From Owenia fusiformis (Eukaryota > Annelida > Polychaeta > Sabellida > Oweniidae), in NCBI GenBank assembly GCA_903813345.2, contig CAIIXF020000005.1, positions 15,379,375 to 15,443,374 of the forward strand: a stretch of 64,000 nucleotides of DNA. The letters are read 5' to 3'. Below, piece after piece: positions 46,884-59,607 of the stretch. Numbering within the stretch: position 1 is the first letter of the stretch; each line of letters opens with the position of its first letter. The notes under the pieces are model-generated. The model ran no database searches and was not told the origin of the DNA. It saw only the letters and a list, made by a program, of their open reading frames with translations. Both the position numbers and the translations under genes were made by a program.

Positions 46884-48639
46884 AGCCTATTAAAAATCAG
46901 ACATGGCACCAGGATTCTAGTCTATACATTTACAATTACATAATAATGTCAATGTATTAATTTATTTATTGATTAAAATAAATGTTTACACATAAAACGA
47001 ATATTTTATATTTATGCAAATACATTCTATCTTCGGGCGATACCCGTTGAACTTTTAATGGTATTTGGAGGAATGTATTGCTCTCGCCCTTCGGGCTGCG
47101 GGCAAAACATGCTGCAAAAATCATTGAAAGATGAACAAGTGTTTAATATCCTCCGTATAACAAAATATTTTCTGTATAATGTTATTGTATAGATGATGTT
47201 GTGAATATATTACACTACATATATGAGGTGTGTAAGAGGTCCACGACGTACGTGATGTGGCAATGCATACAATTCAATTCACTTTATTTCAAATGTTTCA
47301 GGTAGGGTATTTTACATTGACATGAAAAGACACCCCGAGGGGTGTATAAGTTCCATGTTTAACATACAATATATCATTTATTAAATAAACAAACAGGTTA
47401 TAGTGCTACGGCCAAGGCCATTTGTGTCCAAAACACCTAGATTCAATTTGACTTTAGATTCTTGTAGGGGACCCCAAGGCATGTAAAAAAAAGTTTGTGA
47501 ACCCTTGCAAAACAGGCTCAAAAGTGCTGAGTCAGCAAATTTTATCATTTTCGAGTTGGAGTTTGACTATATGCTTGAAAGTATTTAATATCTCGTTTGA
47601 GGTTGTTGCAATTATAATGAAACATTGTTAATATATCAGTAAGGCATGTATGAAGAATTCCTGAAAGTTTGGATCTTATCCAACAGAATTTGGTAGAGAT
47701 ATAGGATAATTTGTCCTTGAAAGTACATAATTTCTCTTCAAAATTTCTTATTTAGTCGATAGTTAATCAGTCTTTTAAATAAAAGTAAGGGCCTATGGTG
47801 TATTAAACCTGATTAAAAACTTCATCAATGATGTTAGCAAATATTTCTTGCATAAGTTTCAATAAAAAGTACAAGCATCTATTTTTCTGATTTTTCTCTT
47901 TACCTTCCCCTAAAAATTCAAGAAGGGGGGCGTGGCACATTACACTTCAGTCGTTGAACTTGTTGGTAGGGTCAAATAGAAAATGTGTATCACTTTTGCA
48001 AAATTTGTTATTCTAAATAAATCTTAACACTATATGTGACATCATAAAATGCTAAATATATTCATTATCTACCATTTTATATTTTTTACAACTTATCATT
48101 GCCATACCCCATAGAACCGTTTAGGGTATGTGTGGTCAGCAATAGGAAATACATGTATGTGTACTAATAACATTCAAGTTCAAAATTGTATTTCAGATGC
48201 CATTCTATGCTTATGTTGTTTATGTAGTTATGGTATGTTAAGAATGAATTAAGATGATAATATGTTATATTACACTGCCCATCATAAGTTTTGTAACTGG
48301 AATTCCCCCTTTGAATCACTTATCAAAGCTTGTCATGCTGTTTGGCAATTTTAAACAAGACATCAAGCTTTTTGATAAAGCAATAAGGAACAAAATCGAG
48401 GTTCAAACATTGACAGACGTTGATATGTCATCATATGAAAACTTGCAGTTGCCAACCTTATGGAGTTATTGAGGGGGTGTATATGCTTTGTATAATATGT
48501 GTCATAAATTGTAGAAACCTGAAGCCAAAGGAAATAATAGTGCTTTACATTATCTCTAAGTGAATAATTCTGTGGCACTGGGTTTCTTGACATTACTTAT
48601 ATGATATGTGACATTAAGCGAGTTTGGTCCTAGGCCAAC

Positions 48640-49045
48640 ATATTCCAATGGCGCAGAATCCCACTCGCCCCATCAAGTCCCATCATGCCATATCGAGTCC
48701 CACAATGTCCCATGGGACCATGTTAACTTTGCCCCATGGAGTCTCATCGAGTCCCTCCATATACCATCAAATCCATCGGAAATTATGTAATTTGGTTTAG
48801 AAGGTTTTGTCTCAGTCATTTTGATCCCAAGTTAGCTGACACATCCCATGATCAAAAGTCCCACATTGCCCAAATGGAAAGAGAATGAACCTATGGGGCT
48901 TCGTGGGACATTGCCAAATGATACCCCATCGAGTCTCGTGGGGCTTCATGGGGCAAAGTCCCAAGGAATCCCAAGGAGTTCCATCAGGCAAAGCTCAATA
49001 TAGTCCAAGAGTTTCCATGAGGTCCCACCCAATGATAAATCAATG
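48640..49045. repeat. degenerate CCCATG/CGAGTCCC short repeats in the palindrome loop
   Basis: Many close variants of TCCCATCGAGTCCCA, CCCATGGGAC and TGGGGCTTCATGGGGC occur in both orientations over 400 bp. The region could fold extensively. No gene, and no copy elsewhere in the window. Confidence 0.55.
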
Positions 49046-49889
49046 GAGGTGCAACCATGTTGTATTGGTGTATGGTAGGCTTTAGCGAAGTAACTTCCTT
49101 TGTTTACATTCATCAAAACATCAAAAAGAAAAAGTTGTCAAAACTTTGTAAAAGCGTGATTATTTGGACTGATCTTACTTGTCTGCTACTTGTCTGCTTC
49201 AATCCTGGGGGGTTCATTGTGTACAAAATTTGGCGGGGTCCTAGGTTGAACCCTCAGATATCAATATATTCCCATACCAAAATGTCCAATTTGGATGTGT
49301 TCCCATACCAACTGAAATAGTGCCCAAAAGCCATACCAATGCCATACCAAATGTCAAAATATAGGACCTAGAAGCTTAAAATAAAGAGCATTTTAAAGAT
49401 CTTTTCTTCTATCTCATGGTTATATTTTTATTGGTTATAGGGGGGGGGGGGTACGATCCCATCCCAGGCTACGCCTATGGACAGGGTGTATTATTTTGAC
49501 ATAAACAAAACATACGGCATATGTTCTACAGACAACAAATAAACAATTTATGACATATATACAATACGAAGTGTGCAAACTGCAATCAGGCTCGGAGTAA
49601 CTCTGGCTCTTAATCATTTGTTGTTACAATTTGTTATTATATAGCTAATTATTTGCAGCAACAATAGGAGTCTCGTTGCGGTTTACATGGACCCTATACT
49701 ATAAACCATGTACACCCCCTCCATAAGTTTGGCAACTGGAAGTTATTCTATGATAGCATATGATGGTCTGTTAATTTTTAAACCTTGATTATGTTCCTTA
49801 TTACCATATTTCAGATTACTTTGATATCATATGCCAAAAATAAAAAGGCTTTAATAAGAGATTCATGTTACACGGTAAACATGATACAA

Positions 49890-50485
49890 ATATATGCCAT
49901 ATCCCGCAACGAATATGGCATATTCACTTGCGGTGTATGACAGATTCACCTGCAGTATATGGCATACACACTAACCAATGAGAATGTGATACAGAAGTAC
50001 GCAATTGTCAATTACATCTATTGAACGAACAAGTAAAACTTTATAAATAATTATTATATAATGATTACAGAATCAACAGTACAGTGTATAGAATATATAA
50101 ACTTATGCAGAAGTATCACTCACCAGTCTCACGTAATAAACTTACTCAATCAATCAAGGATTCATATATTACTACTTGACGCACTAACTTTAATGATTTC
50201 CAGCGTAGTTTAACATTTAGAGTCGATTCTCGCAACCAATCAAATCAAGGCTTTCTGTATCACGTTTTCACCTGTGGTATATGTCATATTCACCTGCAGT
50301 ATATGGTATATTCCGCAAGTGAGTATGACATATTCCGCAGGTGAGTATTGGGTATTCACTGAAATCGATGTATTGCATATTTACTGCGGAATATCGCTTA
50401 CTCACCTGTGGAATATGCCATATACCACAGGTGAGTATCGAATATTCACCCATATCACAAATACCACGCAATCAGGAATGTGTGC
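49890..50485. repeat. alternating palindromic CACCTG/CAGGTG minisatellite
   Basis: The unit is about 20-25 bp, of the form CACCTGYGGWATATGYCATA. It occurs in both orientations at about 49900-49965 and 50270-50485, with a 300-bp spacer between. Because neighbouring units face each other, both strands read almost the same and long open frames appear on both (repeat translation, not genes). It lies inside the right arm of the palindromic element and has no partner in the left arm, so it was inserted or expanded later. Confidence 0.65.
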
Positions 50486-51690
50486 CATATTCCGCGTAAC
50501 AATTCAAAGAGGTTCGAGTTGCCAAACTTATAATGGGAAGTGTTATCATTCATGAACATTAACCATAACTACATGAAAAACATTAGGAAAGAATGGCACC
50601 TGAAATACAATTTTGAAAATTTTATTAGTACACATAGTACATGTATTTCCTATTGCTGACCACACATACCCTAAACGGTTTTATGGGGTATGGCAATGAT
50701 AAGCTGTAAAAAATATAAAATGGTAGATAATGAAAATGTTAAGCATATTATGATGTCACATATAGTGTTTAGATTTACATAGAATAACAAATTTTGCTAT
50801 AATGATACACATTTTCTATTTGACCCTAGCAACAAGTTCCACAACAGAAGTGTAAGGTGCCACGCCTCCTTTCTTGAATTTCTAGGGGGAGGTAAAGAGA
50901 AAAATCAGAAAAAATAGATGCATGCACTTTTTATTGAAACTTTTGCAAGAAATATTTGCAAACATCATCAGTGAAGTTTTTAATCAGGTTTTATACACTA
51001 TAGGCCCTTACTGTTTTTTAAATGACTGATTAACTATCGACTGATTAAGAAATTTTGAAGAGAAATTATGTACTTTTAGGGACAAATTATCCCATATCTC
51101 TACCAAATTCTGTTGGATAAGACCCAAACTTTCAGGAATTCTTCATACATGCCTTACTGATATATTAGCAATGTTTCATTATAATTGCAACATCCTCAAA
51201 TGAGATATTAAATAGTTTCAAGCATATGGTCAAACTCCGACTCGAAAATGATAAATTTTGCTGACTCAGCACTTTTGAGCCTGCTTTGCAAGGGTTCACA
51301 AACTTTTTTTTACATGCCTTGGGGTCCCCTACAAGAATCTAAAGTCAAATTGAATCTAGGTGTTTTGGACACAAATGGCCTTGGCCGTAGTACTATTATA
51401 TGGAAACAAAAAAATGACAAAGCATAAAATGCATCATAGTAAAATACAAGTAATGAGAAGAAAGCAGAAGATCTAATAATGACTTAGCAAAACAAACTTT
51501 AACTTTCGTTCAAATGATTTGATATGTTTAGACTTTTTGAGATCAAGTGAAAGAGTATTGTAAATTAATGGGCCACTAGTTCCAATTGTTTGAAATTCAC
51601 AATACAACGAAAATAGTCGACAAACACATGAATGTGAAATCGGACTTTCTCCTTTTCTGTTTAAGAATTTTCTGTCGTGATGAGTTCACT

Positions 51691-52289
51691 AAACCTTCAC
51701 ATTTGCTGGAAAAGTTGAATTTGAAGAAGCTTAAATTTCCTGGCCAAATCTCTACTATTGTTTGGTTGAAGCCATCATATTTTTAGTATAAAGTATTATG
51801 TTAAATAAAAGGTGTGTTAATTTAATTCAAAATTACCATTGTTCCAACACTTGACAACATAGTCGATGAGATATGTGAATATTAAAAACTCTTTTTGGCA
51901 ATGATCCCAGAATGATTATATAAACTTCAAAGACAGATATAATTCTGGCATAATCATATACACTATAAATATTCGTACAATTTATCATATTTACGTAAAT
52001 TTGACATGGAACAAGGTCGCTATGACGTATGAATGTGGATAAGGACAAAATGGTGATGTTTTAAAACTCTACTGAAGTGATATGAATATGTTTGATATAT
52101 TGTATGTTTCATCAACCACCGTCAATTGAGTTATAAATTAAATTGTCCCGACAACCCAGTTTTTCGTGTTTGGGGACGGCCATATTGTGAGTTCCCACAA
52201 AATATATGTTAAAATATGGGTTACTTGTATAAATAGTTGATAAATTGAAATTAGTTTCGAACAAAGTACTCAATAACAAGTGTTTTAGG
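51691..52289. other. upstream region of the PhoPQ-related hydrolase gene
   Basis: No gene or clear repeat. The promoter of the next gene should lie here. An in-frame upstream Met (52245) precedes the preferred start by 15 codons. Confidence 0.4.
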
Positions 52290-55200
52290 ATGTTGCTGTT
52301 TTGTATTATTGCGTTTGCCACCCTCGCTACTATCGAAGCTGGTCCCAGAGCAAATGTAAGTTTAAACAACATAAAATACATTCCATCTAAAATACATCTT
52401 AAACGATTATTACCGCAGTACGTAAAGACATACAATACATATATGGACCATTCAAAATTTGCTTTCCTTCTTTGTTTAAATTTACCACTCCGTTTTCTTT
52501 AGGTTATATCTTTAATATAGCTTAGATAGATAAAGGAATTATCTATGGTTTAAGAGCATTTGTACTTCATGAAAATTGCTAAAAATAGATCCAACTTTAC
52601 GATGAGTGTATCGGAACCTTGAGACAGTCAAACAAATGCTCATTCTTTCCACGCTAAGAAATTTCTTTGAAACTACATATTTGAAGTATTTATCAAGTTG
52701 TGCACATTTTCTGGCTAAAATTTCAGCAAAGTAACTGGACACCCCTGGATGACTATGTATATCGAGAGGACGACTATTTCGACTATGATCCAATAGAATA
52801 TAGACCTGGCCTAATCTCTAACGTACACGTCCTCAACCTTACATCACAAAGATGGAAAAACGGTAAAGTTGAACCAATGGAATTAAAAAGAGTAAACAAT
52901 GCTTATAAATCGAGTTACGAGAGGCGGTCCAAATGTGTGGTGACGACATTTGTCATTTCTGCAACAATTCTAATGATAAGTCTTATTCTGAGCATAACAA
53001 GTAAATGTTTCTATAGCAACAGCACTGTTGAGTAACAGGTGAAACTTTGAATCACTCTCCAATAGGTTTGATATCATGGGAGGGGGATATCCACGCAAAT
53101 GGCAATGTACCAAGTGGTTTAAGCAAAGGACTGCAAATTGAGAGTTTTATGTTTTCAGAGTCGGTGACAAATCAAAGTATTTGGACTCATCCTCTTAGCA
53201 TATTCCTTCCACACGACCTCCAATTCCCCGACGCTTGCCTACTCTTTATCCACGTTGGTGATATTGGAGATCCGTAAGTAACATTTGCCGGGATCATGAG
53301 CTTTTCTATTGAATGCCCATGCAAGGATCATGCAAAAATAAATGACTAGTCTTGTAAGAGAACTCTCAGTTCAGCCAATCTTATGCGTCAGATCCGTCGT
53401 CCGTCCTCTAATTTATTGACTTTTATTCATGGTCTACGTTTAATTTGATATTACTCTCTTGAGGGTTCTGAATTGCTTATAGGATACCCGATGAAGACAA
53501 CGATGACTTCTACACCTTGGTCGGATTATTTGCAGAGCTCACTGGTGCACCTGTTGCATATTTGAGAAACGTCCCAAACCAACCGATGGGGTTCGTTGTA
53601 AGTATGCATAACTGAGCCAGTCCTATTTCCCTTTACCCGGGTCACCTCTGATTGCAACCCATACTAAATACTTATTCTTAAGTAAAGTGTTGTATTTGCC
53701 ATGATTTTATCCAAAGATGACATCATTACCAGGTATGGAACAGGTATGATGATACTGCTATGAAACACCTGTATTTGCCTCTCGACGGCCAAGAACATGT
53801 AGCCTTAAACAGAATCCTCGCTTTTTTCCAGGATGATTCCCGACAATGGAACAGACGAGAGGATTCTATTATCGCCTACACGTGGAAGAAGTTCATCATT
53901 GACAACAATGCTACAGACCCCGAAATAATTATCTTCTTCCCTATGGTCAAGGTAAATACGTCTATTAAAATATGATTTTTTTCATTCATCAACACATCTC
54001 CTTTAAAATATTTGCCATATCACAAAATGTGGCCTTCTTGGATTATAGAAGAAATGTACGTGGAAGAGAACAAAGATAAAAATTGTTTATAAAGTTCTGT
54101 CAAATCCTCTCTAACACTGTCTCTTTTATCAATAGGCTGCCGTTCGAGCTATGGACGCAGTGCAAGAATATGCATTTAGGGTCGACCCAAGGACTGCCAT
54201 CACAAAGTTCATTCCCGCTGGTGGATCTAAGGTATTCTTCACGTACTACCATAACTGCTATAAAGCATGGTCGTCCGCTCTGTCTGTCCAGACATCTGCT
54301 CCTAGACCGTTTAATCGTGGATCATCATATACTTGATGATAAACATACTAAGTGGGCCGTCAAAATATAGGTATTTTGCGTTTGGGGACTGCTGTGCCCT
54401 AGGTATTTTTGCGTTTTAACGTTGATGGGCAAAACGGGTAGATTGCTAGCGTTTATAAATTATGGGCGGGGTTCTTTCTATATGCATTTAGGCAAATTAT
54501 TATTCTGCATATATTATTTCGATGTTTGAAGCTGCTCAGTGCAATTTACGATTTAAATGCATTTGAATTCCAGAGAGGTTGGACTGCATGGTTAACTGCA
54601 GCTGTTGACGACCGTGTGGTCGGAGTTGCCCCGTTTGTGTTCACTCTTCTCAACTTGCGTGATGTGAGTAGATTCTATTGTATCATTTCAGACAACCAAC
54701 CTCATTTCAATTTACAATTTTTAATCATTGGGAATTGCGTGTTTCAATTGCATGGCTCTATATTTGTATGCCTTAGGTATTGCGCAATCAGCATAGATCG
54801 TTGAATGGATGGACGTGGGCATTCAGAGACTACTTTTGGGAGGGCCTCACAGCTGAACTGGACAATCCAAATACACAAATTTTAGCTGACCTTATCGATC
54901 CAATGAGTAAGTAATCACAAGTTCGATTTGTTAATAAATATTTTAAAACCAGTGAGGTGTAACATCTACGAATTAAACTTGCGACATCTTTAAAACACAA
55001 TTAGTAGCGACATCTTTTATCATTATAGTTTTCTTTCAGGTTTTAATGACCGCTTTGAGACTGTACCAAAATATATCGTCAGTGCTGCCAAAGATGAGTT
55101 CTTCATGTTGGATGGAACAAGATTCTTTTTTGATCAACTAAAAGGGCCAAAACTCTTCTGGTAATGACACCTTCTATTTTCTTAAAAATAGAATAAATAT

Positions 55201-57529
55201 TCAGTTCCTTTTTATTCTCTTTAAGTGTTAAAGTTCCATACGGCTCAAAGCTGATTTTTGTCATTTGTTAACAAGCACTCGCATTCAGGCATTGTACTAA
55301 CGAACAACGATCATATTTTTTATAAAAGGATGGCTGAAAATGCACCCCACTGGCTCGAGGGGAAATATGTTGAACTTGCAGAAAACACTGCAGCTTTCTT
55401 CACAACTGTGATCAACGTAAGTTAAAAAATGAACTACAGCGAGGTAAAGCTACACGTTTTTAGAGAACTTGTGAGTGTGTCTAAGATTGTGTTTTTTGGG
55501 GATAAGTTCATCTCTTCGTTGCAGTATCTACTTGAATTCAAAGCATATAATTAAGTATAAGGATAGAAGAACCTAATTTCAAATGTAACCCAACTATGTC
55601 ACAAATTAAAAAAGATATAATCGTCATTTTTAATAATATCCCCCCCCCCCGTGTACGTCACTTTTCCATAAAAACAAGGTTACAAACATTAGTTTACAAA
55701 TTGGTATGTAAATGATAGAAATTGATATAATTTTTCAATTATTCTTTTTTAGAATAACCCACTCCCAAACAACAATTGGACGTTCGCAGTTGTAAGTACA
55801 TTCATATTGCTTAACATGAAAATGGCAATATAGAGCCAACAAAAAATGTCAAATGTCCTGTTTAAGAACCCCCATTCTTGCTATTGAAAATTGAATGTAC
55901 CAATATTCTCCAATATAAATCTAATTGTTGAGACTCGATCAACTTGAGTTCTGAGAAACTGACGAATCCGGATGTCATTGACTAAACATGGGGATGAAAT
56001 TGACTTGTTAATGGTCGAAATTAAAGTTGATAATGTTAAAACATAATTATGAGACATTTTTTTAATGTTGCCTATTTCGCAAGTTTCATAGACAAAGAAG
56101 AGAGAATTACGTCTTATGGATTATTGTTAAGAATATGTGTGCGTATTTTAAATCATTTTAGAATGAAGCAACCAGAATCGGAACCATTACTTTCAGCACC
56201 GACACTGCCCCACGTGCTGTGAACGTATGGGTTGCCGAACCAATAATTGGTTCTGAAGTAGGAAATAGGTATTTGTGATTATCTAATGATTTACACTGTT
56301 GAACAAATAAAATATTGATCGATCAGCGTTCCAATAGACTTCAAGTAGAAACCTTGTAAAATCGGAATGGTGTTCATTGGGACGATTCCATACTACATTT
56401 TTTCATTCATATTTAATAAACTAGGCCACTAGGCCATTAGCCAGCCTTTCAAAAATATTTCAGGGGATTCACATTTGACAATTTTGGCCAAAATCACGTG
56501 AAATCCTCAGAATGGTGAAAAACTGCATGATTTTGAAATAATTTTTGAATCCCCCAGGCTACGAGCTGGAATATTGTTAGTTCTGTTGTACTTTAAGGCG
56601 TGACTTCCGCTGGCAACATCTTGTACCAGGCTATGTACCACCACCGGGAACGGACGTACTCGAGTTCTTCACAAGAAACAATACATACGATTGATTCAAC
56701 GATAATAGCAATCTTCAGATAACAGGGAACGATAACGTAAGCTTTAAGGGTTGATCCGAAAGGAATTCGCGACACCTTAACATCGTTTGAAATCGATTTG
56801 CAAAAGTGACCCCTGGTAGGGCATGAATATGTCCGGTACTGAAGGTGCATCATCTCAAGTCTTTAAATTGTGATCCATGTGCAGAAGTCGTTTTGTTGAC
56901 TTCAACACGTACTCCAAGAGGTTGGGGCGGGTGCAAGAGACGGGTCAACGTTTTTTTGTCAAATTAAGTTCCCAAATAAATTTTCCTCTTGTATTTCTCA
57001 GGGGATAATCACATACGAAGCAACTCTTGGATACCCCGACGCTGCCGAAAATGAAGTTTACACGGCATTCTTCATAGAGGCAAGTTTATTTTAAATATTT
57101 AGTTTTTAGAATATGAACGTCATATAACCCAGATAAGTAGACGCCGATACGGGACGTGGAAAACTACTAGGGCATTAATATGCAAAATGTCACCATCTGC
57201 CAGTTGTTACAGACGCCAAACACCGTCACAAAAATTGAGGCGAACTTTTGGTGGTGACATAACTTCCAACGTTCAGCAATTCAAATGGTTTTAGTTTTAG
57301 TCATTCCACAATCAAAAAAATGGTAAATAAAATGGTACTTTAGTATATGGGTTTAATTTCAGGTTGCTTTGCTTCAAATTAAATGTAAATAAATGGTTAA
57401 TATTTTTAGGCTTCCTTTGCAACTCCTGACTTGGACGAATACCAGATATCAACCGAGGTACACATCTTGCCTAATACATGGCCCATTGACTCGTGTAGCG
57501 GGGAGGGATGTAGGGGCCAGTTGGTGTAG
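52290..57529 (+). CDS. secreted PhoPQ-activated pathogenicity-related (AprA-like) protein, about 545 aa
   Basis: Fifteen exons: 52290-52355, 52727-52862, 53066-53273, 53483-53597, 53733-53951, 54136-54231, 54574-54663, 54777-54906, 55040-55160, 55329-55416, 55753-55791, 56162-56268, 56598-about 56622, 57002-57079 and 57410-57529. A signal peptide (MLLFCIIAFATLATIEA) leads into TPLDDYVYREDDYFDYD and VLNLTSQRW, the hallmark opening of the family (Pfam PhoPQ_related). Later stations: REDSIIAYTWKKF, AVRAMDAVQEY, AGGSKRGWTAWLTAAVDDR (Ser about 279), RNQHRSLNGWTWAFRDYFW, AAKDEFFMLDG (Asp about 372), APHWLEG (His about 401), RRDFRW and YTAFFIEASF. Known members include bacterial PqaA and Dictyostelium AprA; the enzymatic role is unclear. 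The 3' end of exon 13 is uncertain, and the last intron is GC-AG. Confidence 0.88.
56461..56575. repeat. dispersed repeat, copy 2
   Basis: GGGATTCACATTTGACAATT, then TGGCCAAAATCACGTGAAAT and GGTGAAAAACTGCATGATTT, ending CTACGAGCTGG. It is related to 27973-28110 and to 59938-60020. It lies in intron 12 of the PhoPQ-related gene, just before exon 13. Confidence 0.5.
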
Positions 57530-59153
57530 GTGCTGCCATCTTTTTGAGATATCGGTTGTTTGTTGGACCTAGAGTATACTATAAAATAAAATAAAATGAA
57601 ACTAACAGATATTTTGTTTGAGTTTATTTTTAAAATATATATAGAGAATGTGAACTGCATATAAATGTGTACTGCATGTTAAATCAACAATGAAGTTGAG
57701 ATTCTCTACAAATGGTCCAAAAAAGACCCATGGGCCTTGCTCACACAGTGAATCTATATACTCGTACAGGTATGCTCCAACATGCGACATTCTGAGTCAA
57801 AAATATCCAATTTCGCTTGGTCTATACCACACGCTCAGTTTGATCCTGTTTGTGCGAAAAATACACTAAAACTGTAAATATATACCACTGGTCAAATATA
57901 CCTCTTTTAATATCAACATCCTAATTCTAAAGGAATAGAAAATATCACAGTATGTTACTGGGGTATGTTATAAGTATAAGCTGTGTATAAAAGATTCTGA
58001 AAATGACCAAACTCAGATACATAATGTTGTCACAATATTTTTGTTTAGCCCCACCACCGTGGTTTGAAGGAGGGGGTAATTTTGACATTTGTGATTTCCC
58101 CCATGAAGCTAAGGCTCTCAATGCCAGAGTCACATTTAATCTACAGAAACCATGCGGCTGCAATACGGAGAATACAGCATAAAATAAGAGATAAGCAGAA
58201 CGATATAGAATCTCTATATGATATGTAAAGCTAAGGCCGCCGTAGAGCAAACGTGACTGAGTCTTTAATCATGGAAATGTATCCTAATGATATGTGGCAA
58301 GTTTCAGCTTCATTTACAAGAATAATTATTACATCCTATCTGTCCCATACATATACATTATACATATACACAATTCGCCTACATTCATTGTTCATGGATA
58401 AGGAATATTCTTTTTTATAAAATACACATATGCATAACAGTATTCAGTTGAACACATATAAAACTTGGAATGGATTTCATAATATCTGTTTTGTAAAATA
58501 GTAAAGATTGAATAGAAAATATGATATTCACACGGGTACATAAAATATCAATCTGCCCTTAAAACAGTTCTGATATACACAGAACCACATGTACAAAAAT
58601 ATCAAAATAGGTAATGTATACAGTGGTAAAGCCATGCTGTGTTAAAAATACACAAAGTAAACAATAGATTCTCAGTGTTACCTAGCTGAGTATGATACTC
58701 AAATAGAGTTGAAATAATTTATTCTATTTTCAGGTTATATCTGACTGGAATACCATACATGTAGCTAGCACTTTAAAGAGTGCCTATTTCTTTTTTGGGC
58801 TTTTGATGATGGTCAGGTATTTCCTCAATAGAATAATATATTTCTATAATATCAACATTGTAGGGAAGTATAAAGAATAGAAAATATTTTGCATTTACTA
58901 CACCACAGTTTGCAAAACGATTTGCAACAAACCCTGTCACCTATTACTGCACAATAAGCAAGGATGACATCATGAACATAGTCGATATTTTGGAATATAA
59001 ATGAGGGCTTATCATGGACAAACAGTGACAGCCACGTTTGTCATCTCCAATTCGGAAGGTAACAATAGTATACACACATGCTAATTTTGAGAATGATGAG
59101 AAATTTGCGAAAGTGTGGAACTACCTTAAGGTGTACATTGAGATAAATTCTCA
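57530..59153. other. intergenic region between two 3' ends
   Basis: The PhoPQ-related gene (plus) and the carrier gene (minus) converge here, so much of this may be 3' UTR. AATAAAATAAAATAAAAT shortly after 57580 could serve the former. I see no gene and no clear repeat family. Confidence 0.45.
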
Positions 59154-59594
59154 GTTAAGCCTTGGGCCATAAGAAGTAGATTCTTTGTTTTGCATCCTGG
59201 CAAAATCCAAATCATGCAAGAGTACAAGGAAAATAAACACAAACTCAAAAAACACAAACTTTTTTGCTGATAAATGTATACATTTTATGGGCATAAAAAG
59301 GGATGGCATACCGATTTGCAGTGATTACATACACATACATGTTATACAATATATTTAAACATAGCTATTATTCAAGGGTAAAAAATAAGAAAATACACAA
59401 TGTATGCCAAACTAATTAATAACACTGTCAATTTTGACGCACGTCAAATTATCCGCCATTCAGATTGAATGAAATGTGATGGTACTTCAGACCCTTGTGA
59501 CTGCTATTTTTATGTGTTTGTTTTTTTGATTTACTCAAAATCGTGCAAGCAAAGGGACACAAAACAAAGAATCTACTTCTTATGGCCTTACTAA
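59154..59594. mobile_element. miniature inverted-repeat element beside the carrier stop codon
   Basis: The left arm near 59170 (CATAAGAAGTAGATTCTTTG) pairs with the right arm near 59566 (CAAAGAATCTACTTCTTATG). Pairing continues with gaps over about 75 bp. It is about 440 bp long with no coding capacity. It ends about 15 bp from the stop codon of the minus-strand carrier gene, so that gene's 3' UTR must begin in it. Confidence 0.65.
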
Positions 59595-59607
59595 CTTAGT
59601 ACAATGA

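Larger units (their letters stand above)
47399..51401. mobile_element. 4-kb palindromic DNA element with arms of about 1.1 kb
   Basis: The outer arms (about 47400-48325 and 50490-51400) are close reverse complements. An example is TTGTAGGGGACCCCAAGGCA at 47463 and its complement near 51330. The inner arms (about 48290-48490 and 49690-49870) also pair, so the whole is one long hairpin. A 0.6-kb palindromic block interrupts the right arm and a 1.2-kb loop lies between. TTA stands just outside both ends, a possible 3-bp duplication (or TTATA, 5 bp). No transposase frame is seen. The position inside a LINE 3' UTR dates it after that LINE. Confidence 0.8.
47268..51690 (-). mobile_element. LINE 3' end split by a 4-kb insertion
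   Basis: On the minus strand a frame ending in GPLIYNTLSLDLKKSKHIKS and then FERKLKFVLLSHY stops at 51473. G-P-x-[IV]-[WY]-N-[ST]-L and a basic FKxKLK end are the standard C-terminus of CR1/Jockey-type ORF2. Its 3' UTR continues to about 51402, is broken by the palindromic element, and resumes at 47398. There it runs through a CACCCCTCGGGGTG hairpin and AATAAAGTGAATTGAATTG to the tail at 47268. Only about 220 coding bases remain, so the LINE was 5'-truncated. Confidence 0.7.

Noticed and set aside
50268-50555. Long frames on both strands at the same place
   Set aside because: They come from the palindromic minisatellite, whose two strands read alike. There are no splice partners and no family match.
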